This document shows, in pieces, positions 11,084-22,910 of a stretch of 64,000 nucleotides of DNA. The stretch is taken from contig BDDD01000022.1 of assembly GCA_001972305.1 (NCBI GenBank), positions 527,590 through 591,589 on the forward strand, in the 5' to 3' direction. The DNA is from Cephalotus follicularis (lineage: Eukaryota > Streptophyta > Magnoliopsida > Oxalidales > Cephalotaceae). The notes under the pieces are model-generated. The model was not told the origin of the DNA and searched no databases. It worked only from the letters and a program-made list of their open reading frames with translations. The translations under genes were made by a program, and so were the position numbers. Position 1 is the first letter of the stretch, and each line of letters opens with the position of its first letter.

Positions 11084-13019
11084 TATACAAACACATGTTT
11101 CATTTAGGCATTCCAACAAACACCTACAAGTATGTCAAATCCCAGCTGGTAAAATTGCCAAATCCAAAATTCCATCAAACTCTAAACCCTAAATAAAAAA
11201 TCGATTTAACAAACTGATTTCATTAATCAAGAAAAGTTAGTCCCTGGTTAATAAAATCAGTTTTTGTTTAAGGAATTCAGTTTGTAATTCGAAAGCATAT
11301 GACATTAATTTGTCAAAAAAAAAGGTCAACTATCATTGAAAATGATTGGATCATCAAATCGTTCTTAAAAAAAAGATATTGTTGGTTGGTATGTTAGAGA
11401 TACAAAAAAAGGGTAAATTGATTTAGAGCAAATTAAAATGGTACCAGATTTAGCCTAATACACCAATAGAAATTAAAACTACCTTAGCCTAATAAGCTCA
11501 AATTGTTGTAAACAAAAAAAGAAAAAAATAGTACTAAATTTAGAGCAAAATGATGATTGGTGATGGTTGGTTGATGTTTCAAGTGATGAATTTGGTCTTG
11601 CTGGTTGGTGGTCGGAGATGCTCAAAGTTTCTTCATGCTCTGGGATTTCTTCATGTTCCACATTTCTTGGTATTGAACTTTTGTTGTTTAAAAATAGTAC
11701 TTCATCTAAAAGTGTTATATGCTTATATGAATAAAAGAAAAGGGTAGCTGAGGTATTTGGAAAGTTATAATTTGATTCAGGAGTTATTATGACGTCATCA
11801 CTAACGGATTACTAATGGTAGGGACCAAATTGTCTGGTCAACGCTGAAAGTTAGGAACTAACTTGGTATTAACCATGATATAGGGACAAAAGTATATATG
11901 TGCGCTAACCTTAAGGACTATTTTGTTATTTACTCACTTTTTAATTGAATTAGTGGCATCTAATGGTCATTTTTATAAGTGGAATCATATTAATATTAAT
12001 GCATATTAAAATCATGTAAATATTAACTATGATTAAAATTTTATTTTTCAACATTATTAATAAATTTATAAATTATAAATATAATAAGTACAAACAATAG
12101 TTAATATAAGTAATAAGAAACATAATTTTGGTGCAAAAAACACTTTAGTATCTCATATTTGAAAACAGTTATGTTGACACTAATATTAACACCTTAACAA
12201 ATGATAACCTATTTTTTAAAATGACAATTTTAACCTTTTACAAAAGAAATCAACAAGTCAAATCATTTTTTCACTCACTACAAAATTATACTGCTATACT
12301 ACAAATTGACAAGGAGAACAAAATCGATCCCATTAATGTACTGTTAATTGATACAGTGGAAACAGTTAAACAAAAGAAACATCATGTCCAGGGAGGGGGC
12401 TGAGTCTTGGTTGACGCACAAACTGGCCTAAGAATATCCCTGACCGTTCAACAAAAAAAAAAAACACCACCCACAACACTTCAACCTAAACCAGAACCTC
12501 ATTGCTACAACCATCTTAGGTAAATGCATGGTTTTCAATCTTCATGTGTTAAAATGTTTTTTTTATTAGACCTCAATGGTTTTAAGTATTTTACCCTTTT
12601 TGTTTTTAGTGTGTAATGGAGACACTAGCATCTAACTATCTGTCTTATACCTGGGATTCATATTAATGTGTATTAAAATTATACAAATAATAATTATAAT
12701 TAATAATACATTTATAAACAAATGTTAATAATTATATAGATTATAAAAATTATTAATAAATAATAGTAAATATAAGTAATAGTAAACATAATTTTAGTTT
12801 TTAAGGGTGAATAGATAAATCGACGTAATTTTGCCATTATAAGTTTAAAATCATAAAACGATGATACATAAATTCATAAAAAATTAATTTTAGTCTTATA
12901 ATATAAGTGACAAAATGACGGAGTTTCAGTTGTTAGATATAGTTAACAAAATAACATAATTCCAGTTATTAAAATTGCTTAATATAACGTGACAATCTAT
13001 AATGAATTTAGATGATGTG
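11084..13019. other. AT-rich unassigned sequence with diverged direct repeat
   Basis: No open frame of note and no recognisable element ends. About 190 bp at 11950-12135 and again at 12610-12805 share the same order of words: GCATCTAA, ATTCATATTAAT or AATCATATTAAT, GTATTAAAAT, TAATAAATTTATAAA, and ATATAAGTAATA followed by AAACATAATTTT. This indicates an old direct duplication. The segment could be pre-insertion host spacer. The last five bases (ATGTG, 13015-13019) would be the Tat-1 target site. Confidence 0.5.
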
Positions 13020-13320
13020 TGTTTATGAAATAATTTAATTTACTTGAGATGACCAAAATACCCTATTATGCCACATCAACGAAGGATTCTTCATATAACC
13101 AAAGGAGGGACTCAAGTGTTATGTTATATACAATTTATGACATAAGGGGTGTAGAGGCGTAGAGGCAATAAAGGGCGTGAAAACGTATAAAAAATGAAGG
13201 CTTTAAAGACATTAATTGAAGAAAGAAGGCCACATTGGAGTGCACGTGGTGTTTCCATAAAACCAGAGATTTTAGTTATAACTAATCTATGTGATGACAT
13301 GTGTCAAGATCAGAAGACAT

Positions 13321-15813
13321 TGTCACGCCCTGTTTTGCAATCCATAAGAGACAACATATATGGTGATATCAATTATACAAAATAATAATCCAGCATTCAT
13401 CAATTAAACAACATTTATTAACATAAGCGGAAGCATTTAAGCCGAATTATAAAATTATTCGCACGCATCCCATACTACGTGCTTATACAAAACCAACAAT
13501 AATCCTTTTACATAAGGAAAAGTACAACAATAACAACGGAGTGTGAACGTTCATTACAATACAAAACATAACGAATAATAACCTTAATAAAATAGAAGCT
13601 CTCCAATAAGCTTCAGCCGCACTTCCCCGAACGCCTTCACTTAAACTGAAATTGTAATGCATGTTAAGGAATATATAAATGCAACATGTATGACATTTTA
13701 TCTTAATGACCTATATATATAAGTATCTCAACATATATCAGCAATCATGTCAAGTGGCCATAGACAATACAATTCAGGAATACCACAAAAGGGTAAAATC
13801 AATCCATACTGTGGTTGGGTGACACATGTCGCTAACTCCTAGCACCAACTGCGCACCACCTAACTATCACCCTACACTCCGAAGATGATAGATCAGGTAA
13901 CATTTACTGCTGGCGTTAGCGGGCAATTTAACAAATAAGATCTGCAGGGCAGATAAGTTTGGGTGGATGCTCTAGCCAACTCCTGGCACCTAGGACCACC
14001 TCCGTAGCCAGTGATATCTGCCATCACTCGACTAACGGCTTTAAGCATAGACAAACAATTCAATCAATTCAATAACAATATCACATATATATAATATGCA
14101 ATATAGTAGTAGTTTTCTTTAGAAACATTTAACATTTCAATAACCGTGCATCTCCTTGGAGGAAACAATATTCAATACGGTAGTGGTGCCTCTCTTGGAA
14201 GAAAATCAGAAATCATTAGGTTTCATTGAAAATGATAGTTGAAATCATCAATTGTGCATATAGCACTTAATAGGTTCAATCCTTGAAAATAAGGGAACAA
14301 TAGTGTTTAAGAACACCCAAACTAGTATATACTAATTGTAACAGTAGCATATACAGCAAAATAGTAAAGGACAGTAGCAATTCAAGGATTCAATAAGGTC
14401 ATTACCGTACCATAGTCATTCTTGTACAACTCTCACAAGGAGTACATACGTTGTTTAATTTCTGAAATGTAATTATATAAGGCCAGGATTGACTGTTACA
14501 ATCATCCCATATGGAGGCCAGGATAGTTACATTAAATTTAAGGCCTAAAAAGTACCTATATCAGAAATTTATCTCAGGACAGTCGACTGTTCTCAAGAAC
14601 AGGCGGCTATTTTGATGGAGTAGTCAACTGTTTGTTCTTAATAGTCGACTGGTTTTGGTTGAGTAGTCGACTGTCATGAAGAACAGTCGACTGCTTTGCC
14701 CAGAAATCGATAGGCAGTGACAGGGCATGCATGTTCAATGTATAAAATACTAACTTAACAACACATGCAATCAAACAGGAAATTATCCACACATGATATG
14801 CACATTATATCTTCGAAAACATGTCAATACCCCTACCTCAATTGCTATCCCGAAATCAAATTGAGTTGATTCCTCTCTTTGAGTTCCAAGTTCTTCACCC
14901 AACTCAATCTTCCAAAATCCAGTAATTAATCTATATGGTTGCATGTATACAAGTTTAGATATCAATACCAGTACGTTCATCTAGTTATATATATATAGTG
15001 GGATCAGTATACATATACCTATAGACAACTATAACAACAACTATAATTCGAATTAGAGGCTTATCAGCAATTCATTAACTTCACTTTCACATTTAACCAT
15101 TCCTTACAATTCCATCTGCAAAGGCATGTTAACAATAGGTTTATAGGATATACTACTGTTTAGCTATAGAACAACAATCATCCAGAATTTGGAAGCTTAC
15201 CAGGAATCAAAGCTTCAACTCCTTCTTTGAACTCCAATCTTTCAACATGCACATCAAGAATTCCACTAGCAAGATCTCCTCTATCCTTAGTGTTTTATAA
15301 CACTCACTCTCTATTCTAACAGTTGATATAAAGGCTTAGGAGTCTTAGAACTCGCAAGATTCCATTAACTCAGCCATCTCTTTTCTCTCTCTCACATGTC
15401 CATTACTTCCATTCACTTTCTCTCTTTCCAATCTTCTGTTTGCAGGTTGCAGGAGGGATAGAACACATGCAAGGTATCACCCTTGCATGTTAAGGCACCT
15501 GCTGACTTTGCATAACACATGTCCATCATGCACCACCTCTACTTTGTCTCACTTGCATGCACAGACACATTATCTGTGCCGTTCCAGTCGACTGTATTCA
15601 CTTGGCAGTCAACTGTCCACTCCTCGCATCAACCAGTCGACTGTTCCCCTATGACAGTCGGTTGTTGATGGCTGATTTTGGGTATTTTAAGTTTATTCCC
15701 TCAATTAAATTCATAACCACAATTCATATAATAATTGGACATTAAATTCAAGTAAGTGCATATTTTATTCATCAAGATTACAATATACATGAATTGAAAT
15801 TGTGGTTATTACA
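13321..15813 (-). mobile_element. Solo gypsy-type LTR, TSD GACAT
   Basis: A 2,493-bp insertion with LTR ends (minus strand TGTAATAACCAC...GGGCGTGACA), flanked by GACAT at 13316-13320 and 15814-15818. There is no primer site, purine tract or protein similarity inside, so it is a solo LTR left by LTR-LTR recombination. The intact duplication points to one simple event. It carries two CAGTCGACTG clusters. Confidence 0.92.
14580..15665. repeat. CAGTCGACTG motif clusters (14580-14693, 15585-15665)
   Basis: Perfect CAGTCGACTG lies at 14580-14589, 14684-14693 and 15585-15594, with a further copy near 15633. Variants AGTCAACTG, TAGTCGACTG and CAGTCGGTTG lie between. The two clusters sit near 150-230 and 1,120-1,235 bases from the LTR's 5' end on the minus strand. 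Confidence 0.88.
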
Positions 15814-16056
15814 GACATTGTATAAGTTAATTGAGAATAGATCTTGACTTCTATTATGTCTATAAATATGTGAAGAAATTTTTGTAATAGGGATCGAAAA
15901 AATATCCTGAAATCACTATACAAGAATTACTTAAACAATATTAAGAATTTTCTCTCAACTATTTCCTCAACTTTCTTAACATTTCTCTAAACTCTCACTT
16001 CTCAACTTTAGTTCTTGTTTTCATTTGTCAAATTGCATTATCAATTGAACTATTCT

Positions 16057-18510
16057 TGTAACACCCCGCGCCCGCAGAACGGACACATGACATTACTCTC
16101 AATCCAATATACAATACAGTGGTTGGGACTAGCAATATAAAAATGCGAAAAAACTTAAAACTTTTCAATACATGTTATATGCGGAAGATACAATACAAAT
16201 ATTCATTCATGCGATACAATACGGTACAGTACCAGTTATTATAATACAACACTTATTCAGTTACAATACTATGTCAGTCATTTCATTCCGATACATTTCC
16301 ATGCAACACTAGTCTTCAGTCTCATCGGCACAATCTGTAGGACGGCTCTGTTACATCCAAACGATCATGCGGTTGCACCGAAACTGCAATCCTTCTGTCC
16401 GCTGCTACCTGCTACCCTACCTATGCCGTACATAAAAATATAACACAACCACACCCCGAGAAATGGGGTTAGCCACAAGGCTAAGTAGAAACCCCATGCA
16501 GCGTGTATGCATGTACAATGTGCAATATCGGTGACAGTTTATGCAATATAAATGTGCAGTGTACAATATCAATGCATGATATGGTAAATGCATGAATACA
16601 ATTGGCGATCTACTATCCGTATGTCACTGGCCCATAACAGAGCATATGGATAGGATCTATAACAATCAATCAATGGAAGACACTCAGTAGTGGTGCATAA
16701 AACACCCAATCAATCAATCATATCCTATAGAGCATGCGACCTCAGTCAGTACAATGTCAATCAGTAGCAATGATCAATCCCACGGAAGGTAGTCCTTCAA
16801 AAAAGGTGGGAGATCTACCCATTTGTCTCAAACTGATCAGGTTTGGGACTCATAGGTCTTCCAGCCTACGGCTGGGTCAATACAGTATCGATGAGCTACA
16901 ACCATGGGGGAGCTACTATACCGTTAGGGAGCTACGACCCTCCGGGAGCATCAATCGTCAATCAATAACAGTACTGCTTGTTAGCAGATCAATACAATAA
17001 ATGACATGATCGACGAAATAGGTGGAAAAAGTTGACAGCCTAACATGCCGATGCAGGTCACAAGGTCACTCTATAGGATCCATACAATACAATCAATCAA
17101 TCTGTCAGTACAATGCCGATAAGTGGTGATGTCTAATGGAGAAATGGGAATGAACGTCCAACATTCTGAACTTAGACTCACAACACTTATGGCTCAATCA
17201 AGCAATCAATTAGTAGCCAATAGACGGTGACAATCGAATCAACGAGATAGAAAGGAATGTCTATCCGGTTGATGAAAGTCACTAGATCGTCGCCTATGGA
17301 TCACTCTGTCACTCTATCAATTCATTAATCCAATCTTTGAAAACCGTAAAAAATTGTGTTTCAAACGCTTGAATACCTCAAGTGAGGCTCCGGTCAAGCG
17401 GCAATGTGAAAAAGAGTTGAAAACCAACTTTAAAACAGTTAAAATTCCATTCTACACTGTAGGCGTCGATGTCTTTGGCGAAAGGCATCGATGCGTTTTA
17501 GGCAATTCTTTAAAATTATAGAAGGACATCGATGTCTTTGAAAGACATCGATGTCTTTCTCTATTTGTATAGAGATCTGGCTTAAAGAAGTCGATGTCTT
17601 TAGGAAAAGGCATCGTCGACGTGTTTCATCAAAAATAGCCTGTAAATGTGCATCGATGTCTTCTTCAAAAAGAGAAATCCTGGGCAAAGACGTCGATGTC
17701 TTTGAAAGACATCGATGTCTTTGCTGCAGAAAACAAGGACGCGGAATTTCAAGCAAAAGACATCGATGTCCATGGGCTAGGGATCGATGTCTTTGTTGGG
17801 CAGGGTCGATTTTATGCAGAAAAATAGCCAAATCTCAGGTTAAAAACCCATTAAAACCCATTCTTCTAAAACCAAGTGTTAAAAACAATCATTCAAGGTT
17901 AATAAAACAGGTTATAACCTACAATTTACAATTTCTATCATTCTCTATATCAATTAGGTCAAGGATTTAATAAAAACCCTAAAACTTACAATTTCATTCA
18001 TTCGCTCATTCAGTCATGCAATTCAATCAATCAATCAATACAAGCTGTAGGTAATTCAAGTAAGAAGTCCTACCTATAATAGCAACTTTAACAATTGAAC
18101 AACAATCGATCAAAGTCGGGGATTCCCAACAACCCACTCTCTTTTCTTGTTCAATCCACAAGGAAGAAACTTGCAATCGCTATATGTCGTTGGACCAGCA
18201 AATCTAGAGCTGCTAGATGAAGGATGGAGGCTTCCTAGCTAAGAGAGGGGAGGAGGAAGGTAGAGAGACGGAGATGGTGAGGGAAATGAGAGAAAAGGGT
18301 GAGAAAATTGACTTATATAGTCAATTTCATTATCTCTTCGATACCTAGTCCAAAATCCCGACTCTACATGCATACGTTCCATACCATAACCGATAGGTAC
18401 ATATTTATTTCATGCCAGAACAATATAATACGGTCCAGTACAAGTCAATACAGTACAATACGGTGTAATGTATGCATGAACAATACACAAAAGGAATTTA
18501 GGGAATTACA
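16057..18510 (-). mobile_element. Solo gypsy-type LTR, TSD ATTCT
   Basis: A 2,454-bp insertion with ends TGTAATTCCC...GGGGTGTTACA on the minus strand, flanked by ATTCT at 16052-16056 and 18511-18515. It is the full-length partner of the LTR at 1-1675. No internal region or coding similarity, so a solo LTR. It holds a dense GACATCGATGTC cluster. Confidence 0.92.
17461..17800. repeat. GACATCGATGTC palindrome cluster
   Basis: AAAGACATCGATGTCTTT is perfect at 17541-17558 and 17705-17722. About ten more full or half copies lie around them, including GGCGTCGATGTCTTTGGCG and AAAGACGTCGATGTCTTT. The spacing is irregular (about 20-60 bp), so it is neither a CRISPR array nor a satellite. Confidence 0.9.
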
Positions 18511-18551
18511 ATTCTTCCACATTTTCTCAAATCATGAATCCAACACTAACG

Positions 18552-18571
18552 TTTGGCGAGTCCACTGGGAA
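18552..18571 (+). promoter_or_regulatory. Tat-1 primer binding site (probable)
   Basis: TTTGGCGAGTCCACTGGGAA lies just inside the 5' LTR end. It resembles the TGGCGACTC-n-CTGGGGA type of primer site that I recall for Ogre/Tat elements. The tRNA is not certain. Confidence 0.55.
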
Positions 18572-18639
18572 GGAAGACATCTTTGATCGAGGATGCCACC
18601 AAAAGACTGTGAGCAAGAATAACGGCAAACAAATCAATA

Positions 18640-19963
18640 TCAACAATGAAACTTCAAGCAGAGCTATGGATATAGAACAAGAATTTAGAAACTTGACTCC
18701 AATAGGTATTCAACGAGTGATGCAACCAGTGATCAAAGAGTTGCAGGCTTTGCAACTATCTCTCATGGAAATGATCATGAAACAACAAGCAATGCTGGAT
18801 CAATTGCTCAAAGGAAAAACTATTTCATAAGCTGAACCAATAGAAGAAGAAGAGCTGCAAGAAAAAGAAGATAAAGTTGTAGCGACGATGGAGCGTGTAA
18901 GTCCAGTAGCAAATCCATCGTTAAAGACAGCTCACCTTGTCAAAGAGAAGCATCATAAAGCAATAGATTGTAAAATTGCTTCACCTACAGTGCAAATGCA
19001 TAAATCTATGCATTTTGAACCTTCTCCAGGTTTTATCACTAGAGAAGAATTACAACAGATGATCAGGCAGGAGAAAGAGAGATGTTCTTTGCCTCTGATT
19101 TTGAAGTACATATGCCTTATCTAGTGCACATAGTAAGAAAGCCATATCCAACGGACTACAAGCCTCCTACATTCTTGCTCTTTGATGGAAAGAAGGGGAA
19201 TACAAAGGAGCACATCGTGAGGTTCATCGATACTCTCGGCATTTACAGTTATGATTATGATCTACATCTCGGGGAGTTCTCTAAGTCTCTCTCTAAAAGA
19301 GCTTATACCTAGTACATCAATCTACCAGCTCACTCTATCAATAGTTGGGAAGAATTGGCAAATCTTTTCTATGACAAATTTTATAATGTTCAAAACAAAA
19401 CAACAATGACAGAGTTAAGACTTATAAGCCACATATATGATGAGGAATTGATGGAGTATGTTAAGAGGTTCCAAGAAAAGACAATGGAGTGTCAAAATCT
19501 TGTTCATGAGGATGAACTTGTTTATACTTGCATCAGTGGGACACATGAGGGGTATAGGATTCATTTGGGGAACTTACGGATCAAGACTTTTGAAAGATTA
19601 CGAGAAGCTGCAAGGAGAACTAGCTCCTCGTTAAAAATGAGGATGATTAATACAAGGAGGCAGGGAAGGCGTCCCTCAACTCAATATGTGGAAAGGTTTA
19701 GTAATAGATCTTATGATAGAAAGAGGAAAGAAAGATTGCTCATGCCTCCATCACCCATTGATCTATCCATTGCTGAGATCGATGCTCTTTTGGATGAGTG
19801 GATAAAGTACAAAGAGATCAGAATGCCAAGAATTAACCACTCTCCAATTCAACAGGATACAGTAGATCCTAAGTGTTGTAGGATCCATAAAAGAGTGGGC
19901 CACGCTACAAAAGATTGTTACACACTAAGGCATATATTCCATAAGAATATGAGCAATGATTAG
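18640..19963 (+). pseudogene. Tat-1 gag
   Basis: The Tat-lineage Gag region. An N-terminal stretch (18640-18830) is rich in Gln/Met/Leu and likely coiled. A middle part (19130-19320) has the FDGKKGNTKEHIVRF pattern. The Retrotrans_gag region (19340-19640) carries SINSWEELANLFYDKFYN and LMEYVKRFQEKTMEC. It ends in a basic linker and a CRIHKRVGHATKDCYTLR knuckle-like end (about 19870-19930). Fossil, broken. Confidence 0.82.
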
Positions 19964-20389
19964 ATTAGGTTCACAAGAAAAAAGAATACGAACAATAATC
20001 CATTACCATCTCACAATGCACAAGTGATGGTGTGTATGCATGTTGATGAGGAGATGGTGGATGTTGAACAAGGAGGAAGTTTTCAAGTAGAATCCTTAAT
20101 GAAGAATGAAGTAAATAAAAAGGATGATGAAGGTGTACAAAGAATGGCTTGCGCCTTATTAAAAAGTTCAAATGCAAGGAACTTTTTCAATCTGTTAGGA
20201 TTTGAAGAGCAGACAAAGGAGGACACTGCTAGATGTTTGATAGTAGTATCTTAAAAATATGGAGGAGACTGAATGTTGGTTGATTCGCCAGCTAGGAAGT
20301 TGGTGAATGCGCATGACAAGGCAATAATATTTACAAAAGCTGACAAGTAGGTTAAAAGGAGTAATCATAATCGTCCCTTATATGTAAAA

Positions 20390-20935
20390 GCAATGGTAAA
20401 TGGGACTTGTTTCAAAAGAGCATTAATTGATGATGGCTCCTTTATCAATCTTATGCCTTGGTCCATAATGAAGGTGGTGAAAATACCAAAATCTAGTGTG
20501 GTCAGGGAAAGCATTGATATAAATGGTTTTTTGGTCCAATCCTTTGCAACGATTGGATACGTGATTCTAGACCTTGATATTGAAGGAATAAGGTCTCTAA
20601 CACGTTTTCACATCATTAATACTGATACCTTTTATTATTTGCTCACTGGGAGGCCATGGGTGCACGAACTTGAGGCTATACCTTCCATTCTATATCAATG
20701 TATGAAGGCACTATGGAAAGGAAGAGATTATAACATTCCAACCTACAGGTATCCACTCTCGTACGAAAAGGTATTTCTAGCAGAGGCAAAATTCTTTGAT
20801 GAATTTTCTTATGAAGCTGCCAAGAATGAAGGGATTATTTTAGTCCCTATATTAAAGAAAAAAGAGAAAGTAGAGAGAAAGGCTCAAGACCAGAAGAAGC
20901 CTGAGATTGAAAGGATAGTGAGGCATGATTGAAGA
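20390..20935 (+). pseudogene. Tat-1 aspartic protease
   Basis: FKRALIDDGSFINLMP near residues 5-20 stands where Tat proteases have the D-[DT]-G-S active-site loop. Further on are the IGYVILDL and FHIINTDTFYYLLTGRPWVH blocks typical of Tat/Athila proteases, and a lysine-rich linker to reverse transcriptase. Its role in a working copy is to cut the polyprotein. Fossil; this stretch stays open for about 180 codons. Confidence 0.85.
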
Positions 20936-21159
20936 ATTATTTACCAGTTATGACAGTTTGAGGGGCCTAACTCCCTCAATAAATCAGGTTCCACTATAAT
21001 TGGTGAATGTTGTGAGGTAAAGAATGACGAAGAAGAAGTAGAGGCACAAGAGGCTCTAGAAGCGTTACAAGAAAGGCTAAGACCTCGGGTTGATGAATTA
21101 GAAAAGGTAAATTTAAACAAGGATGGAGAGCCCAAAAAGGTGTTTGTCAGTAAGAACTT

Positions 21160-22625
21160 AAATGATGAATTAAAAGGAAAATTGATAGAATTATTGATAC
21201 AATACCAGGATGTCTTTGCATGGAGCTACAGGGATCCAGCTTTGGTAAAACTTAAGCTATATATGAATTCTATTATTATGCTTGTAAAATAGAAGAATAG
21301 AGTGTTCAACTAGGAGTTACAAGCACTGATCACAATAGAGATTCACAAGTTATTAGAAGCTGGATTTATTCAAGCAACTGTACATCCAACATGGCTGGCT
21401 AATGTTGTCCCCATGAAAAAGAATAATAGGCAAATAAGATGCTGTATAGATTTCAAAGATTTGAATAAAGCGTGCCCAAAAGATGAGTTCCCTTTGCGAA
21501 GAGTGGAAGTGATGGTGGATGCCACGACAGAAAATGAAATATTTCCATTTATGGATGGTTTTAGTGGCTACAATCAAACAAAAATGGCACCAGAAGATGT
21601 TGAAAAGGCTGACTTCAAGACTCCTGTAGTAATTTTCACTATACAGTGATGCCATTTGGATTGAGGAATGTTGGAGCTACATATCAAAGGGCAATGACTG
21701 GTCTATTCCATGACATGATGGGAGTTATTGTGGAAGATTACCTGGACATATTGTAGCGAAATCGAAGAAAGAGAATGATCATATGATGGATTTGAAAAAG
21801 GTATTCAATAGAAGAAGGTATTCAATAGATGCAGGCAATATCAATATAGAATAAATCCAGCAAAATGCGCCTTTGGAGTTTCATCTAGTAAATTCTTAGG
21901 TTTCTTGGTTCATAGAAATGGAATAGATATTGATCCTGTGAAAACAAAAGCTATAACATCAATGCCATCACCAGTCAATCAGAAACAATTGAAGAGTTTT
22001 TAAGGGCAGAGTATCCTATGTGCATAGATTTGTACCTGTATTAGAAGAATTAATAAGCCCATTGCAGAAATTATTGAAGAAGAATGAATACAGGGATGAG
22101 CACCAATAGGCATGTGATAAAATAAAAGGAATATTGGCAGATACAAGAACGATGGTTAGGACAACCAATGGAAAGCCCTTGCTTTTATATCTAACATTTG
22201 CTAAGAAGTCAGCTGGTGCATTGCTTGCTCAAGAAGTGGAAGATTAAGAGCGCCCAGTATATTATTTGAGCAGAATAGTTAATGGGCCTGAATGCAACTA
22301 CTCACCTATGAAACGTCATTGTTTGGCATTGATTTATGCCACTCAAAAGTTTACACATTACATGATGGGTCATAAGGTGACAATTGTCATAAGATCAGAT
22401 CCAATAAAGTTCCTGTTGACTAAACTAGCGATGTCAAGGAGTATGTCTAGATGGTTGATGATCCTATTAGAATTTGATATCACAATTAGAGCTCTATCAG
22501 TGATTAAAAGCCAAGCTTTGGCATATCTCTTGGCTCAATTTCCAATAAATCAACATGAGCCAATAATGGAGGATATTTGTGGAGAGATTCCAGAGGCTTG
22601 TATGTTAGAAGAAGAAAAGGTATAG
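21160..22625 (+). pseudogene. Tat-1 reverse transcriptase and first RNase H
   Basis: The stretch holds VPMKKNNRQIRCCIDFKDLN, KDEFPLRRVEVMVDAT, FPFMDGFSGYNQTKMAPED and the KCAFGVSSSKFLGFLVH thumb region. RNase H follows, with a NYSPMKRHCLALIYATQK block and KVTIVIRSDPIKFLL. The order and wording fit Tat-lineage Ty3/gypsy. Broken, with several breaks. Confidence 0.87.
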
Positions 22626-22910
22626 GAGCTCTGGTTTGATGGATCATATACAGCAACAAGAGGAGGCGTAGGGATAATTCTTTATTCTCCATACAATGTT
22701 TCAACTCAATTAGATTATAAGTTGGATTTCTTCTGTTCCAATAGCGAAGCTGAATATGGGGCACTGATATTGGGAATGTTGTCAGCTATGGAAAAAGGCT
22801 CGAAATTGATTGCTGTAAAGGGGGACTCAAAGTTGATAATCAAACAAATGACTAGTGAATATGACAATAAGAACTTGCTATAGCAGAATATAGAAGTTTT
22901 GCTCAGGATT
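22626..22910 (+). pseudogene. Tat-1 second (archaeal-type) RNase H
   Basis: ELWFDGSYTATRGGVGIILYS, SEAEYGALILGML and VKGDSKLIIKQM carry the D-E-D layout of the extra RNase H domain that marks the Tat lineage. It lies between the first RNase H and integrase, as usual for the group. This domain is the main reason for the Tat assignment. Fossil. Confidence 0.85.

Larger units (their letters stand above)
13020..18544 (+). mobile_element. Tat-1 5' LTR with two nested solo LTRs
   Basis: The element's own LTR sequence is 13020-13320, 15819-16056 and 18516-about 18544, together about 570 bp. Removing the two TSD-bounded insertions leaves a sequence that follows the 3' LTR at 60509 without a gap. The exact 3' end is uncertain by a few bases. 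There is no TCGA palindrome cluster in the LTR's own sequence. Confidence 0.8.

Noticed and set aside
11084-13019. Host gene in the AT-rich spacer
   Set aside because: Longest frames are near 65 codons with no similarity, no splice-supported exons seen.
17461-17800. Evenly repeated palindromes that at first look like a CRISPR array
   Set aside because: Spacing is irregular, many copies are partial, the setting is a plant LTR and no cas-like genes exist here.
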